From Prevotella sp. UBA3837 (GTDB lineage Bacteria > Bacteroidota > Bacteroidia > Bacteroidales > Bacteroidaceae), in contig DGHX01000052.1 of the NCBI GenBank assembly GCA_002392835.1, positions 855 through 12,388 on the forward strand: DNA of 11,534 nucleotides. The letters are read 5' to 3'. Below are positions 5,394 through 11,534 of the stretch, in pieces. A program made the translations under genes and the position numbers. Position 1 is the first letter of the stretch, and each line of letters opens with the position of its first letter. Under the pieces are notes generated by a model. The model had not been told where the DNA came from. It did no database searches and saw only the letters and a program-made list of their open reading frames with translations.

Positions 5394-6596
5394 ATGGAAA
5401 CACTGATTAAGCGACATCTGAACAGGATGCAGGCAGTAAGACTCGATTTTGTCAGAAGCATGATGACTGAAATCGATTGGAATGATCGCCTGTTAATGAT
5501 TAAGGGACAAAAGGGCGTTGGCAAGACAACGCTAATGACACAGCGCATTCTGCAGGAGTTTGGCCCCACAAACACTACAGATGTGCTGTATGCCAGTTTG
5601 GATAATATCTACTTCAGCACACATAGTCTTTTGGACTTCATCGAACGATTCCATGCACAAGGCGGGAAATATCTTTTCCTGGATGAGGTGCATAAATACA
5701 AAGGCTGGAGCCTGGAAATCAAGAATGCATACGACGAGTTTGAAGATATGCATTTCGTGCTGAGCGGCTCGTCGCTGATCAATCTTATAGATGGAGTGGC
5801 TGATTTGTCACGCCGTTGCATTACATACACCATGCAGGGTCTTTCATTTAGAGAGTACCTGCGAATGTTCTATCAGAAAGATTTTCGAAAAAGAACACTC
5901 GGGGAGATTCTGACAGACGGTAACAGCCTGTGTGCTGAGGTCAATGCACTACTGCGTCCGTTACCACTTTTTTCAGAGTATCTGCGCTACGGTTACTATC
6001 CTTTCCTAAAAGAGGGCCAAAGTAATTACTATGTACGCATTGAAAATATCGTTAACACAGTTATTGAAGTGGAACTGCCACAGATGAGGAAACTGGACAT
6101 AGGCAATATCCGAAAGGTAAAATCGCTTTTGGGAATCCTTTCCTCAGGTGTTCCCTATACGGTAGATACCGTAAAGCTGTCGTCAATGGCTGAAATCTCA
6201 CGAAACACATTGTTGCAGTACCTGCAGAATCTCGGTGAGGCTCGGTTGATTCAATTGCTCTATTCTGATGTTACCAACGTAAAAAGACTTCAGAAACCAG
6301 ACAAGATCTATATGGAGAACACCAACATGCTACATGCCCTCACCAGCACGCAAGTTAATGAGGGTACGGAGCGCGAGGTGTTTTTCATTAACCAGTTGTC
6401 AGCAGCCCATGTAGTGGAATACAGCAAGACTTCTGCCGACTTTACCATCGATCATCAGTACACAATTGAAGTTGGCGGGCGCTCCAAGGACGGCAAGCAG
6501 ATTGCAGGTGTGCTCAATAGCTTCATCGCCTCAGCCGACGAAGAGTATGTCTTGGGGAACAAAATCCCCCTCTGGCTTTTCGGTTTTTTGTATTAG
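5394..6596 (+). CDS. AAA_14 / DUF4143 family ATPase, function unknown
   Basis: A 400-residue protein from ATG 5394. A TTG four codons upstream (5382) is a possible alternative; I prefer the ATG because it starts METLIKRHLNRM and sits at a normal distance from the -7 box. Walker A is G38-Q-K-G-V-G-K44-T-T, Walker B Y93-L-F-L-D97-E98-V-H. The sensor block is V122-L-S-G-S-S127, then D137-L-S-R-R and the family's MQGLSFREYL. The C-terminal half (from about 210) fits DUF4143, with a winged-helix-like stretch (VDTVKLSSMAEISRNTLLQYLQNL) and the late EVGGRSKDGKQI block that resembles a PD-(D/E)XK fold in this family. It ends normally, so it looks intact. It is visibly richer in A+T than lgt, mutS or the esterase, suggesting separate acquisition. 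No partner gene identifies its role. Confidence 0.88.
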   Translation: METLIKRHLNRMQAVRLDFVRSMMTEIDWNDRLLMIKGQKGVGKTTLMTQRILQEFGPTNTTDVLYASLDNIYFSTHSLLDFIERFHAQGGKYLFLDEVHKYKGWSLEIKNAYDEFEDMHFVLSGSSLINLIDGVADLSRRCITYTMQGLSFREYLRMFYQKDFRKRTLGEILTDGNSLCAEVNALLRPLPLFSEYLRYGYYPFLKEGQSNYYVRIENIVNTVIEVELPQMRKLDIGNIRKVKSLLGILSSGVPYTVDTVKLSSMAEISRNTLLQYLQNLGEARLIQLLYSDVTNVKRLQKPDKIYMENTNMLHALTSTQVNEGTEREVFFINQLSAAHVVEYSKTSADFTIDHQYTIEVGGRSKDGKQIAGVLNSFIASADEEYVLGNKIPLWLFGFLY

Positions 6597-6637
6597 AAAC
6601 AGAGGTACTATTTGGATAAATAAATGAAGAATTCATA

Positions 6638-6901
6638 ATGAAGAAGAGTATCATCCTGCTGCTGTGCTGCCTCGTGACAATGGCGGTGCAGGCGGCGAAA
6701 GTGAAGGAGAGTGAGGCACGGAACAAGGCGCAGCACTTCCTCGCGATGAGCATCGCGGCCATGACGGCCGCCGGCATCCCCTTCGACGTCTACAACCTGA
6801 AAAGACAACTCGTCCGCCGCCAGACGACCAGCACGCAGGGCCTGTCAGCAGGCTACTATGTCATCAACCAAAGGGTGGTGTTTATCACAGGCAAGATTTA
6901 G
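6638..6901 (+). pseudogene. Probable internally deleted secreted protein: signal peptide and Spi-like start joined to a C-terminal sorting motif
   Basis: An 87-codon frame. Residues 1-19 form a clear signal peptide (MKKSIILLLCCLVTMAVQA). Residues 21-36 (KVKESEARNKAQHFLA) resemble the start of the Spi-type prodomain of C10 (streptopain-like) proteases, where an EA...A..FL helix follows the signal. From about residue 48 (PFDVYNLKRQLVRRQ...GLSAGYYVINQRVVFI) it matches the short C-terminal secretion motif of Prevotella proteins. Prodomain remainder, catalytic domain and linkers are absent, so both ends of a large secreted protein appear joined. Either this is a deletion remnant or a minimal exported peptide. 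No TAnnTTTG box at proper spacing was found. It starts 41 bp after the ATPase stop and converges with the esterase, 45 bp away. Family assignments from such short stretches are tentative. Confidence 0.55.
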
Positions 6902-6946
6902 CGCATCATCTCGGGCGGAAACACCATAATGCCAGAGGCCGCGCCG

Positions 6947-8689
6947 TCAGTATGTGACGACGCGGCTTCCTTGTTTGTCCTTCACTACGTACAGTCCTTG
7001 CTGCGGGTGGCTGACGCGCTGCCCCGAGAGCGTGTAGTAGTGGGTGGAAGGTGACGGGTGGAGGGTGGAGGGCTGTATGGCGCTGGTGCTGCCCTTGAAG
7101 AAGAGCGAGGCATAGCCCACCACGAGGTCGGCCCAGGGTGCGTCGGCGGTGTAGAAGGTGACGACATAGCGGTCCTTGGCAGGCACCTCGAACTGGCTGT
7201 TGAGGAGCCTGCATCCCGAGAAGGAGTTAGTGGCGCTGTTGCCCACGTTGGCTGTGGGCTTGAAGGTATTTGCGAACACCTCCTGTCCGTCGACGGTCTC
7301 CACGGCGACGGTGACGGGCGAGAAGTCAGGCTGGTTCCAGTTGCACACCTTATAGCGCAGCTGGTAGGTGCCTGGCAGCAGCGTCAGCGTGGTGTTCGTG
7401 CCCTTGTCGGCATAGCGTGCGTATCCGGCGTGGTGTGCCCCGCTGACGTTGCGGGTGTACAGCCCCCAGTCGAAGTCGTGCTTTGCCCCGGTGAACTGGA
7501 AGAGTCGGCTGCCCTGCTGATAGCCTGTGGAGAATCCTGTGCGCTGCACCTCTCCGTCGCCGGTAGACCATCCTTCCGGCACGCTGCCCTCGGTGTTGAA
7601 GGTGTTGTGCATCAGGTGGTATCCTGAGGGTACTTCGATGTTGACGACAACCGATGTCTCGCCCGTCCGTCCCTCGTCGTCGGTGGCCACTGCCCTCAGC
7701 TCGTGCCTTCCCTTACCCAGTGCCTCTGCCGTACAGGTGTAGGGTGGCTCCGTGATAGTGGCCAGCAACTCTTCGCCGTCGTAGAATGCCACGCTGACCA
7801 CGCGTCCGTCAGGGTCGGTAGCTGTTGCTTCGAGGGTGATGTCCTGTGCCTCGGGCACTCCGCCCATGGTGATGAAGCTGAGGTCGCCGGCGGGCTTTGT
7901 AATCTTTGGCACGGGGTCTTTCATCTGCAGTGCGTAGCGCTTGCAGAAGCGCCATATTTCTTCGCCCGTCTTCACCACGTCGTTCGACACCCAGTGTCCC
8001 TTTCCTGCCAGCTCGAGCAGCACCACCTCTACGCCGTTGTCGCCGGGTCCCCAGGTGTGCCGTGTAATATGCTGTGCCCTGTAGTTTTTCTGCACCTTGG
8101 CCGTGGTGGGGCAGTGGTTGTGGTTGATCCATGCGTTCAGGGCGCCCTGCACGCCGCTGAAGTTCACCACGTCGTCGCTGGTGCCGTGTGTGTGAATAAT
8201 AGGCAGAGGCCTTACCGACGGGCTGGCCGTGGTTCCCCACATGGGGTATCCGCTAATGGGTGCGAAGGCGGCAATCTTGTCGGCCATCCTGTTCATGGCA
8301 TGGTAGGTGAACATGCCTCCCATGCTGAAGCCTGAGAGGTAAACGCGGTTGGCGTCGACCTTGTACAGCCGCACCATCTCGTCGATGATGGCCTGCATGA
8401 ACCGAATGTCGCGGTCGCCCGAGATGTCCCAACCCCGGTCGATACCTTCCGGGAATACGGTGACGAACTTCGCCGTGTCGGCGATGCTCTCTATCTGCAG
8501 CATGCCCTTCTGGTAGTTGGCATCCTGGTTCATGCCGTGGCAGGATATGAGCAGCGGCCTGTTCTGTCCCAGGTTCTTTGGCAGGTAGATGACGTAGCTG
8601 CGCTTCACACCGTCGACGGTGATGTCGACCGCCGCCACTGGCAGCGCCAGCAGGGCCAGCAGCAGGCAGAGAAATAGTTTTTTCATCAT
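6947..8689 (-). CDS. Secreted CE1/PHB-depolymerase-like esterase with Ig-like domain and C-terminal sorting motif
   Basis: A 580-residue protein from ATG 8689 (MMKKLFLCLLLALLALPVAA signal; ATG 8686 is equally possible). A longer frame from 8737 is excluded because the -7 box at 8713-8720 lies inside it. The alpha/beta hydrolase domain (about 25-270) is of the PHB depolymerase/feruloyl esterase type. It has L-I-S-C-H-G-M-N as oxyanion region, nucleophile G120-F-S122-M-G-G, acid D172/D173 in HGTSDD, and base H232 in GKGHW. Its likely role is deacylating plant polysaccharide esters; the substrate is not shown. An Ig-like domain (about 285-355, ATATDPDGRVVSVAFYDGE) follows, then a beta-rich, possibly carbohydrate-binding region to about 535. 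Next come a Pro/Ser/Thr stretch encoded by 7-bp repeats (539-550) and the sorting motif YYTLSGQRV...GLYVVKDKQG. It lies downstream of mutS but has its own -7 box. Confidence 0.9.
   Translation of the reverse strand: MMKKLFLCLLLALLALPVAAVDITVDGVKRSYVIYLPKNLGQNRPLLISCHGMNQDANYQKGMLQIESIADTAKFVTVFPEGIDRGWDISGDRDIRFMQAIIDEMVRLYKVDANRVYLSGFSMGGMFTYHAMNRMADKIAAFAPISGYPMWGTTASPSVRPLPIIHTHGTSDDVVNFSGVQGALNAWINHNHCPTTAKVQKNYRAQHITRHTWGPGDNGVEVVLLELAGKGHWVSNDVVKTGEEIWRFCKRYALQMKDPVPKITKPAGDLSFITMGGVPEAQDITLEATATDPDGRVVSVAFYDGEELLATITEPPYTCTAEALGKGRHELRAVATDDEGRTGETSVVVNIEVPSGYHLMHNTFNTEGSVPEGWSTGDGEVQRTGFSTGYQQGSRLFQFTGAKHDFDWGLYTRNVSGAHHAGYARYADKGTNTTLTLLPGTYQLRYKVCNWNQPDFSPVTVAVETVDGQEVFANTFKPTANVGNSATNSFSGCRLLNSQFEVPAKDRYVVTFYTADAPWADLVVGYASLFFKGSTSAIQPSTLHPSPSTHYYTLSGQRVSHPQQGLYVVKDKQGSRVVTY
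7042..7069 (-). repeat. Four-unit heptanucleotide array inside the esterase gene
   Basis: On the plus strand GGGTGGA, AGGTGAC, GGGTGGA and GGGTGGA follow at 7042-7069. On the coding strand these read TCCACCC, TCCACCC, GTCACCT, TCCACCC. They encode most of QPSTLHPSPSTH, directly before the C-terminal motif YYTLSGQRV, the same position as the array in the partial gene at the window start. Confidence 0.8.
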
Positions 8690-8712
8690 AGCATGGTTAT
8701 ACAATGTGGGTG

Positions 8713-8720
8713 CAAAGTTA
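8713..8720 (-). promoter_or_regulatory. -7 box of the esterase gene
   Basis: Read on the minus strand this is TAACTTTG, a full TAnnTTTG match, 23-24 bp before the esterase ATG. The -33 region, which falls inside the mutS terminator hairpin, has no good TTTG. The promoter may be weak or need an activator. Confidence 0.6.
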
Positions 8721-8730
8721 CCGAAAAAAA

Positions 8731-8759
8731 ACGGCACATACCATTATGATATGTGTCGT
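8731..8759 (-). terminator. Intrinsic terminator of mutS
   Basis: ACGGCACATA (8731-8740) pairs with TATGTGTCGT (8750-8759) in a 10-bp stem with one G-T wobble and a 9-nt loop. On the minus strand it is followed by eight T residues and lies about 45 bp past the mutS stop codon. The plus strand also shows a T-rich run after the stem, so it may act both ways. The T-run abuts the esterase -7 box, so terminator and promoter are interleaved. Confidence 0.85.
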
Positions 8760-8804
8760 TTTGTTTTCTTTTTGTAGCTTTGTGCGTAAAAGGGCGGTGT
8801 TTTC

Positions 8805-11477
8805 TTACTTTCCGCTGACGATGCGCTTGATGTCGCTGAGCTTGTTCAGTGCTTCCAGGGGCGTCAGGTTGTTCACGTCGAGGCCCAGTATTTCGTCGCG
8901 CACCTGGCAGAGCACGGGGTCGTCGAGCTGGAAGAAGCTGAGCTGCATGCCCTCGCGGCTGTCGGCAATGTCGCTGATGGGTCGTCCTGCCTTTCCCACC
9001 TGTGCGTTCTCGCTCTCCAACTGCTTCAGTATGACGTTGGCGCGCCTGACGATGCTGCGTGGCATGCCGGCTATCTCGGCCACGTGTATGCCGAAGCTGT
9101 GCTCCGAGCCGCCCCGCTCCAGCTTTCGCAGGAAGATGACGCGCCCGTCGACCTCCTTCACGGCGACGTTGTAGTTTTTTATGCGCGGAAAGTTCTTCTC
9201 CATCTCGTTCAGCTCGTGGTAGTGGGTGGCGAAGAGTGTGCGGGCCCTGGCCTTTGGCGTCTCGTGCAGGTATTCCACGATGGCCCATGCTATGGAGATG
9301 CCGTCGTAGGTCGACGTGCCGCGCCCCAGCTCGTCGAAGAGCACGAGCGAACGCGGTGTGACGTTGTTCAGGATGTTCGATGCCTCGGTCATCTCCACCA
9401 TGAAGGTCGATTCACCCAGCGAGATGTTGTCCGATGCTCCCACACGCGTAAAAATCTTGTCCACCATTCCTATGCGTGCACTCTCTGCCGGCACGAAGCA
9501 TCCCACCTGTGCCATGAGCACGATGAGTGCCGTCTGCCTGAGCAGTGCGCTCTTACCGGCCATGTTCGGTCCGGTGATGACCACTATCTGCTGGCGCTCC
9601 TGGTCGAGCAGCACGTCGTTGGGCACGTACTGCTCGTCAATGGGCAGCTCGGTCTCGATGACGGGGTGTCGGCCCTGGCGTATGTCTATGACCTCGCTTT
9701 GGTCTATGACGGGCCTAATGTATCGGTGCTCCTCGGCCGTCTTGGCAAAGGAGAGCAGGCAATCGAGCCGGGCCAGGAGCGTGGCGTTGGTCTGTATCTG
9801 CGCTATGAACTCCTGTACTGCGGCCACGAGGTTGTTGAAGAGCTGTGCCTCGAGCGAGAGGATCTTGTCCTCGGCACCCAGGATTTTCTCCTCATATTCC
9901 TTCAGCTCCTGCGTGATGTATCGCTCGGCCTGAGCCAACGTCTGCTTGCGCACCCACTCCTGGGGCACCTTGTCCTTATAGGTGTTGCGCACCTCCAGGT
10001 AGTATCCGAAGACGTTGTTGTAGCCTATCTTCAGGCTTTGTATGCCTGTCTGTTCCGCCTCGCGGTTCTGTATCTGCAGCAGGTAATCCTTTCCGCTGTA
10101 GGCTATGTGCCGCAGCTCGTCGAGCTCGGCGCTGACGCCGTCGCGGATGACGCCGCCCTTCTGCACCTGGAGGGGTGGTTCGGGGGTGAGCTCACGAGCT
10201 ATGCGGTCGCGAAGGGTTTCGCAGAGCGAGAGGCGCTCGCCGATAGAGGCGATGATGGGGGCGGAAGAGGAGGGGGAAGAGGGGGAAGGGGAGTCCGCTG
10301 ATGCGGCGGGCACTGCGGCTGCTGCGGAGCAGGCTTGCTTGATGACGGCCACGGCTTCGAGGGCCACGCGCAGCTGCTGCAGCTCGCGGGGAGAGATGCG
10401 GCCCACGCTGGCCTTTCCCACGATGCGCTCCAGGTCGCCCACCCGCTGCAGCTGCTCGTCGACCAGGCAGCGGAAGTCGGGCTCGCGGAAGAAATAGTCC
10501 ACCACGTCGAGGCGCTCGTTGATGGGGCGCTCGTCCTTCAGGGGGAAGACGAGCCAACGGCGCAGCAGGCGTCCGCCCATGGGCGACACGGTGCGGTCCA
10601 CCACGTCGAGCAGGCTCCGGCCGTCGTCCTGCATGGGCTGCAGCAGTTCCAGCGAGCGTATGGTGAACTTGTCGAGCCTTACGTATTTCTCCTCCTCTAT
10701 GCGCTGTATGGCCGTGATGTGCTGCAGGTGTGTGTGCTGCGTCATCTCCAGGTACTGCAGTATGGCTCCTGCCGCCGTGGTGCCGTTTCTGAGGTGGTCT
10801 ACGCCGAAGCCCTTCAGGCTCTTCACGCCGAAGTGGTGCAGCAGCTTCTGGTGAGCCGTCTGCTCGGTGTAGGCCCAGTCGTCCAGCTCATAGGTAAAGA
10901 ATCGGTTTCCGAAGTATCGCTCGAAGTCGTGCTTGCGTCCTCGCTCGAAGAGCACCTCCTTCGGCTGGAAGTTGGCCAGCAGCTTCTCCACATAGTCGTA
11001 GGTGCCCTCGCCGGTGAGGAACTCTCCGGTGCTGATGTCGAGGAAGCTGACGCCGCATGCCGACTTCCCGAAGTGTACCGATGCCAGGAAATTGTTCTCC
11101 TTGTAGTTCAGCACGTTGTCGCTGAGTGCCACGCCGGGAGTGACAAGTTCTGTGATGCCTCGCTTGACGAGCGTCTTCGTGAGCTTCGGGTCCTCCAGCT
11201 GGTCGCAGATGGCCACCCGTCGTCCGGCCCGTATCAGCTTGGGCAGATAGGTGTCCAGGGCGTGGTGTGGGAATCCCGCCATCTCGTCGCCCTTGTTATA
11301 TCCGTTGTTACGCTTCGTCAGCGTGATGCCCAGTATGCGGCTGGCCTCCACGGCATCGTCGCAGTAGGTCTCGTAGAAGTCGCCACAGCGGAACAGCAGC
11401 AGCGCATCGGGGTGCTTTGCCTTCAGATCGAAGAACTGCTTCATCATCGGTGTCAGCTCACCGTCTTTCTTTGCCAT
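8805..11477 (-). CDS. mutS: DNA mismatch repair protein MutS
   Basis: An 890-residue MutS1, which binds mismatches and small loops and recruits MutL using ATP. The N-terminal mismatch-reading motif is G32-D-F34-Y-E36, with the Phe and Glu that contact the mispair. The connector and lever/core domains follow, including SLELLQP near 275. The clamp region lies around 500-560. The ATPase end has Walker A G636-P-N-M-A-G-K-S643, Walker B L711-V-L-F-D715-E716-L-G-R-G-T-S, and T751-H-Y-H-E-L. A helix-turn-helix dimerisation part closes the protein. ATG 11477 matches the usual start (LTPMMKQFFDLKAKHPD). Odd: residues about 391-418 form an Ala/Pro/Ser-rich low-complexity insert in the core domain (10264-10293 on DNA), probably a tolerated surface loop. 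The leader contains a 7-bp tandem repeat. A terminator at 8731-8759 separates it from the esterase. Confidence 0.97.
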   Translation of the reverse strand: MAKKDGELTPMMKQFFDLKAKHPDALLLFRCGDFYETYCDDAVEASRILGITLTKRNNGYNKGDEMAGFPHHALDTYLPKLIRAGRRVAICDQLEDPKLTKTLVKRGITELVTPGVALSDNVLNYKENNFLASVHFGKSACGVSFLDISTGEFLTGEGTYDYVEKLLANFQPKEVLFERGRKHDFERYFGNRFFTYELDDWAYTEQTAHQKLLHHFGVKSLKGFGVDHLRNGTTAAGAILQYLEMTQHTHLQHITAIQRIEEEKYVRLDKFTIRSLELLQPMQDDGRSLLDVVDRTVSPMGGRLLRRWLVFPLKDERPINERLDVVDYFFREPDFRCLVDEQLQRVGDLERIVGKASVGRISPRELQQLRVALEAVAVIKQACSAAAAVPAASADSPSPSSPSSSAPIIASIGERLSLCETLRDRIARELTPEPPLQVQKGGVIRDGVSAELDELRHIAYSGKDYLLQIQNREAEQTGIQSLKIGYNNVFGYYLEVRNTYKDKVPQEWVRKQTLAQAERYITQELKEYEEKILGAEDKILSLEAQLFNNLVAAVQEFIAQIQTNATLLARLDCLLSFAKTAEEHRYIRPVIDQSEVIDIRQGRHPVIETELPIDEQYVPNDVLLDQERQQIVVITGPNMAGKSALLRQTALIVLMAQVGCFVPAESARIGMVDKIFTRVGASDNISLGESTFMVEMTEASNILNNVTPRSLVLFDELGRGTSTYDGISIAWAIVEYLHETPKARARTLFATHYHELNEMEKNFPRIKNYNVAVKEVDGRVIFLRKLERGGSEHSFGIHVAEIAGMPRSIVRRANVILKQLESENAQVGKAGRPISDIADSREGMQLSFFQLDDPVLCQVRDEILGLDVNNLTPLEALNKLSDIKRIVSGK
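10264..10293 (-). repeat. Low-complexity pyrimidine-rich insert in mutS
   Basis: The coding strand here is almost pure C and T (plus-strand GAAGAGGAGGGGGAAGAGGG and on), giving Ser/Pro repeats between residues about 396 and 405 within a longer Ala/Ser/Pro stretch. Spacing between AA steps is 12 and 9 bp, so this is not the 7-bp family, though the strand bias is the same. Confidence 0.65.
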
Positions 11478-11479
11478 TT

Positions 11480-11507
11480 TTTTAATGCTTAATTCTTAAT
11501 GCTTAAT
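11480..11507 (-). repeat. Four-unit heptanucleotide repeat in the mutS leader
   Basis: On the plus strand TTTTAAT, GCTTAAT, TCTTAAT and GCTTAAT follow in tandem; on the coding strand this is ATTAAGC, ATTAAGA, ATTAAGC, ATTAAAA. The array ends 2 bp before the ATG at 11477 and so occupies the ribosome-binding region. No Bacteroidetes -7 box is visible in the remaining 27 bp of the window, so the mutS promoter is probably beyond the edge. Confidence 0.75.
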
Positions 11508-11534
11508 TGCCATGCGGCAGCAAATCAGGGGTTA

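Noticed and set aside
6606..6614. TACTATTTG as promoter of the 87-codon ORF
   Set aside because: It has three rather than two bases between TA and TTTG, and the nearest upstream TTTG is only 15 bp away.
6902..6946. Bidirectional terminator between the 87-codon ORF and the esterase
   Set aside because: Only short, weak complementary segments and no T-run were found in the 45-bp convergent gap.
8775..8782. TAGCTTTG on the plus strand, a -7-box match
   Set aside because: No TTTG at 19-21 bp upstream and no plus-strand gene downstream; only mutS on the opposite strand.
9084..11492. Long plus-strand frames opposite mutS (for example 9084-10301 and 10335-11492)
   Set aside because: Shadows of mutS; the minus strand shows all MutS motifs in order.

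Overview
The window looks like chromosomal DNA of a Prevotella-like member of the Bacteroidales. Four genes are preceded by the Bacteroidetes promoter pair TTTG / 19-20 bp / TAnnTTTG, and no Shine-Dalgarno sites stand out. Proteins carry Prevotella-style short C-terminal secretion motifs (Y-x-L-x-G-R...G-I/L-Y-V), and the families found (TRL lipoprotein, dockerin-tagged secreted nuclease, AAA_14/DUF4143 ATPase, Spi-type prodomain) are typical of that group. This assignment is inferred from sequence style, not from a database search.

Layout, left to right. Positions 2-112 hold the last 36 codons of a secreted protein. Then come a small TRL-family lipoprotein (233-532), a hairpin terminator, and an unusual cluster of four short-loop hairpins (640-697). 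A secreted endonuclease I with a C-terminal dockerin follows (725-1858). The 656-base gap after it holds a MITE-like element (1929-2363): two 76-bp imperfect inverted repeats around a core packed with GC-rich palindromes. Next is lgt (2515-3456), apparently expressed from a nearly leaderless mRNA, with an 11-unit heptanucleotide array inside the gene. After it lies a 5'-truncated remnant of an AAA-ATPase/PD-(D/E)XK protein (3534-3896). Two complete ATPases of unknown role follow, each with its own promoter (4005-5135 and 5394-6596). Then comes an 87-codon ORF that joins a secreted-protease N-terminus to a secretion C-terminus with no catalytic core (6638-6901).

The last part is on the minus strand: mutS (8805-11477), a strong terminator, and a secreted CE1/PHB-depolymerase-like esterase (6947-8689). 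The esterase converges on the 87-codon ORF.

The genes are not one pathway. lgt and mutS are housekeeping genes. The esterase and nuclease are secreted degradative enzymes whose export and anchoring use C-terminal motifs. TRL is a lipoprotein whose maturation would need Lgt. The ATPase block looks like accessory DNA, with an AT-richer gene, gene remnants and individual promoters.

The most unusual signal is the recurrence of tandem 7-bp repeats at four places: before the C-terminal motif of the first partial gene, inside lgt, before the C-terminal motif of the esterase, and in the mutS leader. Inside genes the pyrimidine-rich strand is always the coding strand.
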